A stretch of 64,000 nucleotides of DNA from Chthonomonas sp. UBA2362 (GCA_002344135.1 DDTO01000004.1:911275-975274), one strand, 5' to 3'. Shown: positions 44,301 to 53,067, counted from the stretch's first letter. Notes: a model not told the origin generated them from the letters alone. Translations and numbers: made by a program.

Positions 44301-45226
44301 CTAGTCGACTTGGACTCCGTTGGAATCTAGCACCGGGATGCCTTGCGCACTATACATATTACGTCCCCAGAGCCACTTTCGCGGATTCAGTGTTGCCTCG
44401 ACGCTGAAGAACTTGGCATGCCCGTCGGCGAACGTGTAGTTCGAACCGTTGCCGAAGCGACGCGGCTCGATGTACACGAGTTGGATGTAATCCGGTCCGG
44501 GGTTCGTCTTGCATCCGGCAAAGCCCTCTTCGGCCTTTACACGGGTGGCGGCAAAACCGCGTTGGTGGTGGGCGGAAACTCGCTGGCCGCTTCGCCCTTC
44601 CACTTCGTGCCGCTTGCATTGAGCATGACCGCGTTGACAGAACGATGGGACTTGTTCTTGAAGTTGGTGCTCTGCTGGTTGGAGGTGTCGTTCACGCAGT
44701 GGGGAGTGTTGGAGAACGGTGCCACCGCGATCAAGCTCGTGGGCGCCTCGATCGCGGAAGCGCCGACGACGTTTGCCGGATCGATGCTTCGCCGCTTTCG
44801 GGGCATGATGGCCGCGTTCACGGTGTAGGAGAGGCGTGGCACCTGGCTATCGCAGGGCGGGTCGCTCGGGTTCGAATCACTGATGTTGGCGCAAGGCGGA
44901 TTCGTGGGAACCAGCCCGCGGATCGGGTCGCCGGGAGAGACGAAGATTTCCGAGCTCTTCATGTAGGGCATGATGCCAGCAGACCAGTGCCAGTAGCCAT
45001 TTAGGTCACCTTGGTCGTTCTTGTACCAGTAGGCCTGAGGATAAACGTCCTCGTTATCGCTTAAGTACATCATGATGGCGATGCCGATCTGCTTCATATT
45101 GCTCAGATCGGCGGATTTTTTCGCGGCCTGTTTGGCCTGGGCGAAGACTGGGAAGAGGATCGCGGCGAGAATGGCGATGATCGCGATGACAACGAGCAGT
45201 TCGATGAGCGTGAATGCTTTCTTCAA
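44301..45226 (-). pseudogene. H-X-DG type pilin-like protein, frame broken once
   Basis: The N-terminal part runs from a TTG at 45226, with AGAGGAAG upstream, to a stop at 44537. It starts KKAFTLIELLVVIAIIAILA and FPVFAQAKQAAKKSADLSNM, a class III prepilin start and pilin helix with a linker common in Armatimonadota. The conserved end (GSNYTFADGHAKFFSVEA, then NPRKWLWGRNMYSAQG) is in the -1 frame, open up to 44301. The shift lies between about 44570 and 44540, near a GGTTTTG. No strong slippery heptamer is seen, so a one-base deletion or assembly error is more likely than programmed shifting. Intact, it would be about 305 aa, a surface pilin or pseudopilin substrate for this operon. Confidence 0.8.
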
Positions 45227-45373
45227 GGCTTCCTCTATGTCGCCGTCACCAGGTGGACGGCCGACCCGATGGTATTCGGGGACCGCGAGGCCAAACCGTT
45301 CCTTTACCGAAAGATAACCACGCCTTAAAAGTCAGGTCGGCAACAGCGGGCCATCGAGTGCGGGAGGGGGCCT

Positions 45374-46195
45374 CTAGCCCTTTCGGGCCGCGGGGCGCAG
45401 TTGATCGAGCACTCGGCGGATGTCGAACTCGTTACGCGAGAGCATCTCGCGGGCCTCGTCGGCGGTGGCGTTGGTCAGTTCGCGCACGATGCGAACGCAA
45501 CGCTCTTGAAGCTTCTTGTTCTTGGCCTTTACATCGACCATCAGATTCTCGATCACCTTGCCGGCCAGCACCATCGCGGCGGTGCTGATGCGGTTGAGGG
45601 CGAGCTTCTGGGCAGTGCCCGCCTTGAGTCGGGTCGATCCAGTCAGTACCTCGGCTCCGGTCTCGATCAGGATAGGATGATCGCAGGCGGAAAGCAACGG
45701 CCCGTTGCGAGAGTTGCAAATTCCGCACGTCCAGACGCCCTTTTCTCTTGCATGCCGAATGGCAGCGAGCACGAACGGGGTTTTACCGCTGGCGGCAAGG
45801 CCGATCAGGACGTCCTTCCGCGTTAACTGGAGGTCGTTGATCGCCTCGATAGCGGCATGCTCGTCGTCTTCGACGTCCTCGTGGGCCTGCTCGACGGCGA
45901 AGAGACCGCCCGCCATGACGGCGACGAATCGATCGGGCTCTACCCCGAACGTGGGGGGCATCTCGGCGGCGTCGGAGAAGGCGATGCGCCCGCTGGTTCC
46001 GGCGCCGACATAGATGGTTCTCCCGCCAGCGAGGTAGGCGTCGGCGACCTTCTGAGCCGCCTCGGCGAGCTTGTCCTCCACCGAGGCAACGGCGCGAAAC
46101 ACCGCCTGTTCTTCCTCGTTCATGAGCCGGATGATCTCAGCTGCCGACATCTTGTCGAGGCCGAACGAACGCGGGTTACGGGCTTCTGTGCTCAT
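45374..46195 (-). CDS. murQ: N-acetylmuramic acid 6-phosphate etherase MurQ
   Basis: This encodes 273 aa from the ATG at 46195. It cleaves the lactyl ether of MurNAc-6-phosphate to give GlcNAc-6-phosphate and lactate during peptidoglycan recycling. The SIS-domain core is clear: GRTIYVGAGTSGRIAFSDAA, EMPPTFGV, DVLIGLAASGKTPFVLAAI, EVLTGSTRLKAGTAQKLALN and KVIENLMVDVKAKNKKLQER. NATADEAREMLSRNEFDIRR is the usual C-terminal UBA-like helix. It overlaps the amino-sugar kinase gene by 20 bp, so the two are coupled. Confidence 0.96.
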   Translation of the reverse strand: MSTEARNPRSFGLDKMSAAEIIRLMNEEEQAVFRAVASVEDKLAEAAQKVADAYLAGGRTIYVGAGTSGRIAFSDAAEMPPTFGVEPDRFVAVMAGGLFAVEQAHEDVEDDEHAAIEAINDLQLTRKDVLIGLAASGKTPFVLAAIRHAREKGVWTCGICNSRNGPLLSACDHPILIETGAEVLTGSTRLKAGTAQKLALNRISTAAMVLAGKVIENLMVDVKAKNKKLQERCVRIVRELTNATADEAREMLSRNEFDIRRVLDQLRPAARKG

Positions 46196-47099
46196 CGTGA
46201 AGACGCCGCGCGAGCTCAAGGGCCCCAGAGACGGGCGGCAAACGCGACTCCTCTATTATGCATCGCGCGGCATCAGTCCCCTCGGTGTCCCCCTTCCAGC
46301 CCTGGGTGACGGCGCTCGAAAACTCCTTGACGAACACCGGAGAGGCACGCCATAGCCCGCCCGACAGGGAGATTCGTGGCTCTTCGATCTCAGCATGGAA
46401 TCGGCGGAGATGATCCAGGGTGAGCTCGGCAAGCAATCCCATCTCGTGGGCGATGATCCACTCCGCTTCGGCGTCGCCGGCCAGGGCGTCTTCGGCAACC
46501 GGCGTGGCCAAGCGGGCGGTCACTGCGGCGGGAAAACTCGAGCCCATGATCGCGCCCACGACCTCCGTCGGCCCGCGGGCTCCGAGTTCAGCTTCGAGGT
46601 GGGCAGTGACGGCAGGGCCGACAGGCCGCCCGGCCAGGAGGGCTTGGACGGCCCGCCGACCGATCGCGAACGCAGAGCCCTGATCACCCAGGAGAGGTCC
46701 GCCACCGCCCGAGCGGACGACTTGGCCGCGAACGAACGAGGACACTACCGAGCCGGTACCAGCCACTACGCAGCAGGTCGTCCCTGCCGGACTGGAGGCG
46801 AGGGCGGCATGGAAATCTGGACGGACATCGCAACGAGCCGCGGGAAACAGATCGGCCAGGATGGACCGGGCAATCGATGCCTGGCGGTCGGAGACGAGGC
46901 CGGCGAAGCAGCCACAGACGCTGGTGGGCGATGGGAGATTGCGAGTCGCTTCGGCGAGGGCTTCTCGAATGGCAGTCGGCGTCAAGGTTGCGAGATTCGC
47001 GGGGCCGCCTTCGCCTGCGGCGACTCGGCTGCCCGACTCGTCCGCGGCCAGCGCGCGGGTTTTGCTGCCACCGGCATCGATACCGAGCAATACCGGCAC
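46176..47099 (-). CDS. BadF/BadG-type N-acetylglucosamine (amino-sugar) kinase
   Basis: This encodes 307 aa from a GTG at 47099. MPVLLGIDAGGSKTRALAAD is the phosphate-1 loop of the ASKHA fold, CCVVAGTGSVVSSFVRG the phosphate-2 loop, and RSGGGGPLLGDQGSAFAIG the NAGK-type substrate region. It probably phosphorylates GlcNAc or MurNAc and so feeds the following MurQ reaction. It starts just after the small membrane protein (TAGCGTG) and overlaps murQ. Confidence 0.9.
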   Translation of the reverse strand: MPVLLGIDAGGSKTRALAADESGSRVAAGEGGPANLATLTPTAIREALAEATRNLPSPTSVCGCFAGLVSDRQASIARSILADLFPAARCDVRPDFHAALASSPAGTTCCVVAGTGSVVSSFVRGQVVRSGGGGPLLGDQGSAFAIGRRAVQALLAGRPVGPAVTAHLEAELGARGPTEVVGAIMGSSFPAAVTARLATPVAEDALAGDAEAEWIIAHEMGLLAELTLDHLRRFHAEIEEPRISLSGGLWRASPVFVKEFSSAVTQGWKGDTEGTDAARCIIEESRLPPVSGALELARRLHDEHRSP

Positions 47100-47100
47100 G

Positions 47101-47337
47101 CTAGAAGATGTTGCTCGAACGCAGGATGGCGCTCCCGGCCCCGCCGCCGATCAGCCAAACGAGAATGATGATCCACTTGTTCTTGTGGTCGAACTCGAGG
47201 ATGGCGTAGATCAGCAGGTAGATGCCGCACAGCAGGCCGAACAGTCCCTTCAGGATCGAATCCTTAAAGGCGTCGGCGAGAATGATGACCCAGCAGACGA
47301 GCGAGGCGATCCCCAAGATGAATCCTAGCGCGGGCAT
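47101..47337 (-). CDS. small three-helix membrane protein
   Basis: This encodes 78 aa. Three hydrophobic segments (LGFILGIASLVCWVIILA, ILKGLFGLLCGIYLLIYAIL, KWIIILVWLIGGGAGSA) fill most of the protein. I recognise no family. No clear ribosome site is visible before the ATG at 47337. It is the first gene after the c-di-AMP riboswitch and is followed at once by the amino-sugar kinase, so it may be involved in cell-wall fragment uptake or sensing; this is inference only. Confidence 0.7.
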   Translation of the reverse strand: MPALGFILGIASLVCWVIILADAFKDSILKGLFGLLCGIYLLIYAILEFDHKNKWIIILVWLIGGGAGSAILRSSNIF

Positions 47338-47380
47338 GTTGAAAAGACGGTCGAAGGGTGAGGCGGGTTGCGCCAGAAAC

Positions 47381-47409
47381 GCGGAAGGCCCCGGTGAAAG
47401 GGCCTTCGC
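47381..47409 (-). terminator. intrinsic-terminator-like hairpin, possible riboswitch expression platform
   Basis: On the minus strand GCGAAGGCCC pairs with GGGCCTTCCGC (10 bp, one bulged C) around TTTCACCG, followed by GTTTC. It lies about 180 nt downstream of the riboswitch core and 44 nt before the first gene, so it could be the attenuator that the riboswitch controls. The T-run is short. The remaining leader (47410-47587) has no recognised element. Confidence 0.55.
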
Positions 47410-47587
47410 GGTCTAGGAGGTGCATATGGAGCGAGACACAGGTGAAGGCGTGTGCGTGCACTCCGACACCTGGGGGTCGGGACACGAGGTCACGACCCTG
47501 CTATTTCTGAGAATCGCCAAGGATGTCTTGACGCGAAGCGTTTTTCCAACCTTTGCCGAACCGACGTTGGCCGACAGGTTTGCGACT

Positions 47588-47708
47588 CTCGACGTCTACG
47601 AGGTTAGCTGGCGGGTTCGGGCCAAGAGTTGTGCCCTGGTGGCCGGGAGGCCACGTTCACCCCGAGTTCTGGTTCCCCCGTTCCTCCGCCATTGGAGGAT
47701 TCGACGAC
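47588..47708 (-). promoter_or_regulatory. cyclic di-AMP riboswitch (ydaO-yuaA type)
   Basis: In transcript order the conserved ydaO blocks are all present: GGAGGAACGGGGGAACCA, CGGGGTGAAC, CCAGGGC, and the long 3' block GGCCCGAACCCGCCAG with CTAACCTCGTAGACG. CCTCC/GGAGG and GTGGCC/GGCCAC form internal helices, and CGTC/GACG can close P1. A TATTAT sequence at 47732-47737 could be the -10 of its promoter, since it is preceded by no gene on this strand. It lies 5' of the small membrane protein, kinase and murQ genes. In other bacteria this class binds c-di-AMP and usually lowers expression of cell-wall and ion-transport genes. Confidence 0.93.
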
Positions 47709-47880
47709 CCGCCCTCTCGAGCGGACATTACTATAATACACCGATTTCCGCCGGTCGGTCCCCGTTTTGGGTGAAATCGCAAGAAAGTCTCCTTCCGCGT
47801 GGTTTTGCCTGCCCAAACAACTTCCTCATGACTTGGCCTTAGAATACGATTCGCGGTCTTCGGCCCGCGGAGAAACTGCG

Positions 47881-49101
47881 ATGACAACCACGAAACGAAC
47901 GCTTGGCCCGATTCGTTACCTTGCCCCGCTCGCCCTGCTGGCGATCGGCGCGGCCCTACCAGAATGGCGTGGAACGGCCCAGCCGCCACCACCTCCTCCC
48001 GGGCTCGGAGTGCCGCTGCCTGGTCTGACCACCCAGCAACTGGCCGAGTTCGAGGCCGGCAGACTCCAGTTCGGCCGGGTAGAACGGCCGATCGATGGAC
48101 TCGGACCGGTGTTCAACGGCGTCAGCTGTCTGGAGTGCCACCGAGCCGGCGCCCCCGGCGGAAGCGCTATCGACCTTCAGCTGACCCGCGTGACCCGAAT
48201 AGGGCGGGTCGAAAGCGGCGTGTTCAGCGAACTGCCACAACGGGGCGGACCGCTCATCCAGCGGCGCTCGCTCCGCGAGATCTTCCCCAACCACCCCGTC
48301 TTTCCGGAGGTTATCCCGCCCGAAGCGACTGTGGTCGCGCGCCGCATCACGACTCCCCTCTTCGGCACCGGCCTCATCGAGGCGATTCCCGACATCGTGA
48401 TCACGATGAACGCCGATCCTACCGATCGCAACGGAGACGGCATTTCCGGGCGGCCGAACTACATAACGAACCCAGAGACAAACCGGCTCGAGCTAGGCCG
48501 CTTCGGCTGGAAGTCGCAACTCTCCACCCTGCACCACTTTACAGGGCTCGCCCTGATCGACGAAATGGGCATCACGAACCCCAGTTTTCCTCTCGAAGTG
48601 CTCCCGCAAGGGCTCCCCATCCCCGCCGGAGGCGACAACGTGGCCGATCCCGAAGACAATGGTACGCGAGTAGCGGCGCTCACCAGTTTCCAGCGATTCC
48701 TCGCCCCGCCGCCTCAGGGCCTTCAGAACCGACAGGGGCGCGACGTCTTCGCGAACATCGGGTGTGCCAAGTGCCACATCCCGACCCTCAAGACGGCCGC
48801 CCACGCGATCGCGGCCTTGGCGAATCAGTCCGTCAATCTCTACTCCGACCTGCTCCTGCACGACATGGGCCTGAACCTGGCGGACGGTAACCCGCAGGGG
48901 CTCGCCAGTGCATCGGAGTTCCGGACCGCACCCCTGTGGGGCGTTCGCTTCCGACCATTCCTCCTTCACGACGGCCGGGCGACGAACTTGGATGCCGCGA
49001 TTCGGCTCCACGGCGGTGAAGCCCTGGGTGCACGCACGCGCTACGAGACGCTTGCGCCAGGGCAAAGGGACGCGCTGCTCGGGTTCCTCCGCGGACTGTA
49101 G
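47881..49101 (+). CDS. di-haem c-type cytochrome (DHOR/peroxidase-like)
   Basis: This encodes 406 aa. The ATG at 47881 starts a long basic and hydrophobic signal (KRTLGPIRYLAPLALLAIGA). Two CxxCH haem sites are visible, CLECH at about residue 87 and CAKCH at about 298. RRITTPLFGTGLIEAIPD, DRNGDGISGRPNY and LGRFGWKSQLSTLHHFTGLA match the di-haem oxidoreductase family (DHOR, formerly DUF1111), and LLHDMGLNLADG with APLWGVRFRPFLLHDGRA is the typical end. It should act in the periplasm, perhaps as a peroxidase or electron carrier. The substrate is unknown. Confidence 0.92.
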   Translation: MTTTKRTLGPIRYLAPLALLAIGAALPEWRGTAQPPPPPPGLGVPLPGLTTQQLAEFEAGRLQFGRVERPIDGLGPVFNGVSCLECHRAGAPGGSAIDLQLTRVTRIGRVESGVFSELPQRGGPLIQRRSLREIFPNHPVFPEVIPPEATVVARRITTPLFGTGLIEAIPDIVITMNADPTDRNGDGISGRPNYITNPETNRLELGRFGWKSQLSTLHHFTGLALIDEMGITNPSFPLEVLPQGLPIPAGGDNVADPEDNGTRVAALTSFQRFLAPPPQGLQNRQGRDVFANIGCAKCHIPTLKTAAHAIAALANQSVNLYSDLLLHDMGLNLADGNPQGLASASEFRTAPLWGVRFRPFLLHDGRATNLDAAIRLHGGEALGARTRYETLAPGQRDALLGFLRGL

Positions 49102-49143
49102 GTGGGCGGTCCGCGGATGATTTGTACGTCGAATGACGCCCTC

Positions 49144-49167
49144 CCGGGGGCACGAACCATCCCCCGG
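49144..49167 (-). terminator. GC-rich hairpin, possible 3'-end element (copy 2)
   Basis: A perfect 7-bp stem (CCGGGGG with CCCCCGG) closes a 10-nt loop, ATGGTTCGTG on the minus strand, 33 nt after the methyltransferase stop. Stem, loop and flank match the element at 16017-16040 with one loop difference. It also lies 42 nt after the stop of the convergent di-haem cytochrome gene, so it may serve either side. Confidence 0.4.
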
Positions 49168-49200
49168 CTACCTCAGCCATGGGACGTGCGAGGAGCCAGT

Positions 49201-50790
49201 TCACGCTTCGGGTCGCACTGCCGAGAAATGGACGAAAGTGACCGGCAGAGCCTGAAAGCTCCGGTGATGCCTCCGGCCAAACTCGGATAAGCCGTCGGGT
49301 GAGTTCCGGTCTCGCATGGCCTGGGCGAATCCGAGCGTCGTCGCCAGCCCGGAAAGCGGCTCGCCCTTCAGCTCGACGAACCCGGCGTGGGCAATCGCGG
49401 CCGCAATCTGCTCGGGGGTTGGTGTTCTCTGGGCATAGATCTCGTCGAACTCGGCCAACTCCAGCGCCTCTCGGCGCTGGAGTTGGCCGGGCTTTCGGAC
49501 GACATCCTTGATGTAAAGGAACCCGCCCGCACGAAGCAGCCGATGGGCTTCTCGCAGCACCTGGTTCAGATCGTCGGCGTAGCCGATCGACTCGAAGAAC
49601 ACGACCCGATCGTAGATGCCGCTCGCGAGGGGTGCTTCATGGTAGTCGCCTACCTGGATCGTCACGCGATCATCGACTCCGTTCGCTTGAGCCAGTGAAT
49701 GGGCGGCGAGGGCCTGCTCCGGGCTGATCGTTATGCCGTCTACTCGGGTCCCTTCCACCAATCGGCCGATGAGTATCGCCGGACCGCCGGCTCCGCAGCC
49801 CAGATCGGCGATCCGCTCGCCGGCTTGAATGCCTGCGGCAGCGATGAGGTTCCGCATCGTGCTCTCGGGCGTTCCCCGCTGACCGATCAATCCCGCTTGA
49901 TAGATGGGGCCGACCGCCGACAGGATCGCTTCGTTGTTGCGATCGTAGTACTCCTTTGCGCCTTCGCGGACCGACGAAGGGCGTGCGACGAGAGCCTCGA
50001 AAGTCTCATCGGACAGGACTTCAGCCAAAGGCCTATAGAAGGTCCATTGCGGTTCGCCATCAGGCCCCAGTCGAAACTTCAGATACCGGATGCCCTGTGA
50101 ATCGACCCGATGGTCCACATGTACATCGGGGGGCGTCACTCTCGGGTCAGGCCATTCGGCATCGATCGCGACCGCTCCGGGGGTCGCCGGATCGAGGCTG
50201 ACGAACAAGTACGGCGAAGTGACGAACCGCATTGCGAGTTCGCCGAGGGCGAGGGCGTCGCCCGCAGACAGGAACCCGTTCGCGGCCAACCCAGCCAGCA
50301 ATGGGGCCGTCCCATCCGGCGCGATCCGGCAAGAAAGGCGTGGGCTCACCGAATCGCCATCCCATTTGGCAATGAGCGCCCACAGGGTATCGGGTCGCTC
50401 GAGCGCGCAGACGAACGCCGGCTCGAGGCGCGAGGTGTTTGCGAGCCCCAATCGCTTAAGGCCGAGCCTGAGTGTGGCAATCGGGTAGTGATTGCGCTGG
50501 TCGATCACGAAGTACTGCGACCAATCGTGCTTGAATCCTGCTTCGTCGTACCCGACTTTGGTCCACCGCCGAGGGTCGAACTCGAAGGTGTCGCGCAGAG
50601 TACGGTCGAGCGCGACAAGCTTATCGGGCAAGGGCATGCGCCGGGAAAACTCGGCGTATTCGAACTCGTCGTACTGGTACAGACTCACCGCCCAACCCTT
50701 CGCCGCGGCACTCACTTCGGCGTGGGCGATCCAGTTGCGTCGGAGGTTCGCTATCGGCGGGATCAGCCAAGCAGATTCTCTTCCAGCCAT
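49201..50790 (-). CDS. SAM-dependent methyltransferase with unrecognised 300-residue N-terminal domain
   Basis: This encodes 529 aa. Residues about 310-500 form a class I methyltransferase: ERIADLGCGAGGPAILIGRL (SAM site), VDGITISPEQALAAHSLAQA, DRVVFFESIGYADDLNQVLR and LLRAGGFLYIKDVVRKPG. This pattern is near small-molecule and cyclopropane-fatty-acid-type enzymes. Residues 1-300 match no family I know; they are alpha/beta with strands such as NHYPIATLRLGLKRLGL, VSPRLSCRIAPDG and SPYLFVSLDPATPG, weakly like an aromatic prenyltransferase-type barrel. The start overlaps the HEAT gene by 28 bp. It ends the long uncharacterised run. Confidence 0.85.
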   Translation of the reverse strand: MAGRESAWLIPPIANLRRNWIAHAEVSAAAKGWAVSLYQYDEFEYAEFSRRMPLPDKLVALDRTLRDTFEFDPRRWTKVGYDEAGFKHDWSQYFVIDQRNHYPIATLRLGLKRLGLANTSRLEPAFVCALERPDTLWALIAKWDGDSVSPRLSCRIAPDGTAPLLAGLAANGFLSAGDALALGELAMRFVTSPYLFVSLDPATPGAVAIDAEWPDPRVTPPDVHVDHRVDSQGIRYLKFRLGPDGEPQWTFYRPLAEVLSDETFEALVARPSSVREGAKEYYDRNNEAILSAVGPIYQAGLIGQRGTPESTMRNLIAAAGIQAGERIADLGCGAGGPAILIGRLVEGTRVDGITISPEQALAAHSLAQANGVDDRVTIQVGDYHEAPLASGIYDRVVFFESIGYADDLNQVLREAHRLLRAGGFLYIKDVVRKPGQLQRREALELAEFDEIYAQRTPTPEQIAAAIAHAGFVELKGEPLSGLATTLGFAQAMRDRNSPDGLSEFGRRHHRSFQALPVTFVHFSAVRPEA

Positions 50791-51935
50791 TCTTGCTTCC
50801 CCAAACCGAGAAGCAGGTTCGCACCGGCCGCTCTCTGAACCTCGTTCCCCTCACGGACCAACCGCATGGCCGTCTCCTGCGCCGCCTCGCCGAGGGCCGC
50901 GAGTTCTGTCTGTGCCTGGATACGAACTCGATAGTGAGAATGCCCAAGATGATCCACGAGGATGTCGATGGCCGCCTTCCCCTCCGACTTGCGGAGGCGT
51001 GCCAGCAACTCGGCCAGCGCTTCCGGCTCAGTTTCGTTGGCGAGCGCCTGACGGGGGGAGTCTAGCGGGGCCCCGACCGAGATCGCTAGCGCTCGGACGC
51101 GTGCGCTCGAAGACTGGGCGAGCGGAGCGGCCTCCGCCGCAAAGAGGCTGCCGGACGGGCCCAGCGTCTCGACTGAACGAAGCGCTTCCAGCACCACTTC
51201 CTCGTCCTCATGCCGCAAGCCCAACCTTACGACCTCGACGGCATCGAGCGGCCAAGTGCGTGCCCCCCACCGGAGAAGCCAGATCATAGCGTCGCGGTCG
51301 AGTTCATTCGCGCGAGCTGCCAACGTGACGAATCCGTGCTGTCCCTTACCTTCGGCAAGGATCGACGCTTCTCGAAGGAACGGTCCATTCAGTTCCGCGA
51401 TCCAAGCCGAGACGGTCTCGCTATCGATCTGGGGAGATTGGTCGACTTCCAGGGTGTTCGCGACGCTGACCCGCAGCGCCAGTCTCGGCTCTAAGGACTC
51501 GGACCGGCTGAGCAGGTCGGCGGCGGCATGCGTATGGCGAAGGGAGTCGGTTTGCAGTACGAGGCTGCGGTATGTTGCCAACCCCGGTTCGACGGGCTCG
51601 AGCATGAGTCGTGACCGGACGACTTCGAGCAAGTCAGGCTCGCCGTAATACGTTATGAGGCGCAGAAAGTGGGGCGGAACTCTCGGATCGTCGAATGCCG
51701 AAAGGACGGCAGTCACGATATGCCGGTACAGGGTCGATTCGACCCGAAACGTCTGGGCGATCAGCTCATCGATCAGGTCGACGTTTTGAAACTTTCCGAA
51801 CTGAAGCGCGACCTGAGGGTTGGCCATGATGGAGGAAAGTAGTGCCACTCGCACTTCGAGGTCGGGGTCTCGAAGTGCGAGCAAAAGGTCCTCCGCCGAT
51901 CGTACGTGGCGGGTCTCTTCGGAGGCCTCCGTCAC
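50763..51935 (-). CDS. HEAT-repeat protein
   Basis: This encodes 390 aa from a GTG whose GTGA overlaps the stop of the preceding gene. It has no signal peptide. It is made of helical pairs: DLLLALRDPDLEVRVALLSS near the start, VRLGLRHEDEEVVLEALRS and ILVDHLGHSHYRVRIQAQTE later, which fit HEAT/PBS-lyase repeats (about eight). Such proteins act as scaffolds. Being coupled to the orphan gene before it and the methyltransferase after it, it may bring their products together in the cytoplasm. Confidence 0.82.
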   Translation of the reverse strand: MTEASEETRHVRSAEDLLLALRDPDLEVRVALLSSIMANPQVALQFGKFQNVDLIDELIAQTFRVESTLYRHIVTAVLSAFDDPRVPPHFLRLITYYGEPDLLEVVRSRLMLEPVEPGLATYRSLVLQTDSLRHTHAAADLLSRSESLEPRLALRVSVANTLEVDQSPQIDSETVSAWIAELNGPFLREASILAEGKGQHGFVTLAARANELDRDAMIWLLRWGARTWPLDAVEVVRLGLRHEDEEVVLEALRSVETLGPSGSLFAAEAAPLAQSSSARVRALAISVGAPLDSPRQALANETEPEALAELLARLRKSEGKAAIDILVDHLGHSHYRVRIQAQTELAALGEAAQETAMRLVREGNEVQRAAGANLLLGLGKQEWLEENLLG

Positions 51936-53053
51936 GCCAAAACTGTCTCCGGCTCGAGGACGAACTTGACTTTCTTTCGATTTGAAGCCATCGCTGCTCC
52001 GGGCGACTGGAGATTTTGACCGATCGTATTCGTCGAAGTGTTATCGTACGGGCCAGCGTTGACCTGGATTCCGAAGATCCCCAACAAGTCCCAGTTGATC
52101 GACGCGCCGACGCTGAAGATTTTGAGGGCCCAGATCTGTCCGAAGAGGCCGCCCGTGAGTACGAACCCTGTCGTATGCTCGAAGTCGATCGCCATCGTCG
52201 TGGGATGTGCGTCGGCGGCACTCGAAGAGGTCCCGCTGATGTTGCCGTCAGAGTTGGAAATGTTCGTATACGTCGCCGAACCCACGGCGATACTCTTCAT
52301 CTGCACCTTGACCGGCGTTCCCAGCCCAATCTGTGGCCCAACTGCGAAGCCACCCCAAATCACCTGAAGCGATTCGTCGAGCGCGTAAATCGGCGCCAAG
52401 GGGGTTTCTTCCAAGAAGGGGACGATGTTGATCGGCAGAGTAAGAATCGGCTCGGCCTGCGCATACGGACCGGTCGAGAAGTTGTCCTTGCTCGTCGCGA
52501 AGAACCCATACGCCTGCCCTAGGTTGGGGATGACGTTCGTCACTTGCTTAAAGAGGACGCCTTCGTTGTCGTCCAACGCCTTTTGGATTACCGTGATCAG
52601 AATCGAGAAAAGGTCGATCGCCGCGTTAAACTGAACATTGACCAAGTTGTTCCAGCTTCGCGAGATATGGCTATGCCATCCATCCCACACCCAATGAAAG
52701 TCCGCATTGGCGATCGTGCATCCGATGGTGAAAGTGATCTCGATTCCGAAGAGCATTCCGGCGTCCATGCCATCGTTGCTCGCGGCAAGCGCCAGACTGC
52801 TGCCGCCTGACGTGTTCGTCGTGTTGCCCTCGACGAACACATTGATCGCGTATCGGGGGCCACACATTCCGACGAACATCGCCCAAGTGGCGCTGGCTTC
52901 GAGTTTGACGACAAGCAGGTCGATCGACACGCTGAAGATCGTCCCATTCTTCTCGTACCCGACATCGATGCTGAAGCCCTGGATCATGTCATAGCCGAAA
53001 CAGATGTCCAGGGGATCCGTTGTTCCGAGCTCGGTCTTTGCAATGTTTGCCAT
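51932..53053 (-). CDS. orphan soluble protein of unknown function
   Basis: This encodes 373 aa from an ATG at 53053 with GGAG about 9 nt upstream. No signal peptide or transmembrane helix is seen. It is rich in beta-type and small residues, with few charges and several Trp: FGIEITFTIGCTIANADFHW, VWDGWHSHISRSWNN, LQVIWGGFAVGPQIGLG and IFSVGASINWDLLGIFGIQV. I know no family with this pattern. The C-terminus is basic then acidic (NRKKVKFVLEPETVLA). It is 14 bp after the Tat lipoprotein gene and overlaps the HEAT gene by 4 bp. Confidence 0.75.
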   Translation of the reverse strand: MANIAKTELGTTDPLDICFGYDMIQGFSIDVGYEKNGTIFSVSIDLLVVKLEASATWAMFVGMCGPRYAINVFVEGNTTNTSGGSSLALAASNDGMDAGMLFGIEITFTIGCTIANADFHWVWDGWHSHISRSWNNLVNVQFNAAIDLFSILITVIQKALDDNEGVLFKQVTNVIPNLGQAYGFFATSKDNFSTGPYAQAEPILTLPINIVPFLEETPLAPIYALDESLQVIWGGFAVGPQIGLGTPVKVQMKSIAVGSATYTNISNSDGNISGTSSSAADAHPTTMAIDFEHTTGFVLTGGLFGQIWALKIFSVGASINWDLLGIFGIQVNAGPYDNTSTNTIGQNLQSPGAAMASNRKKVKFVLEPETVLA

Positions 53054-53067
53054 GATTGTCTGCTCCT

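Noticed and set aside
44530..44600. Programmed -1 frameshifting in the pilin-like gene
   Set aside because: No X-XXY-YYZ heptamer or downstream pseudoknot is evident, and this protein family is not known to use it; mutation or sequence error is simpler.
47264..47485. Minus-strand 73-codon frame in the riboswitch leader
   Set aside because: It lies between riboswitch and hairpin and overlaps the small membrane protein in another frame; it has no ribosome site or recognisable sequence.
47420..47842. Plus-strand 140-codon frame preceded by AGGAGG
   Set aside because: It runs antisense through the c-di-AMP riboswitch and has no recognisable domain; the AGGAGG match is probably chance.
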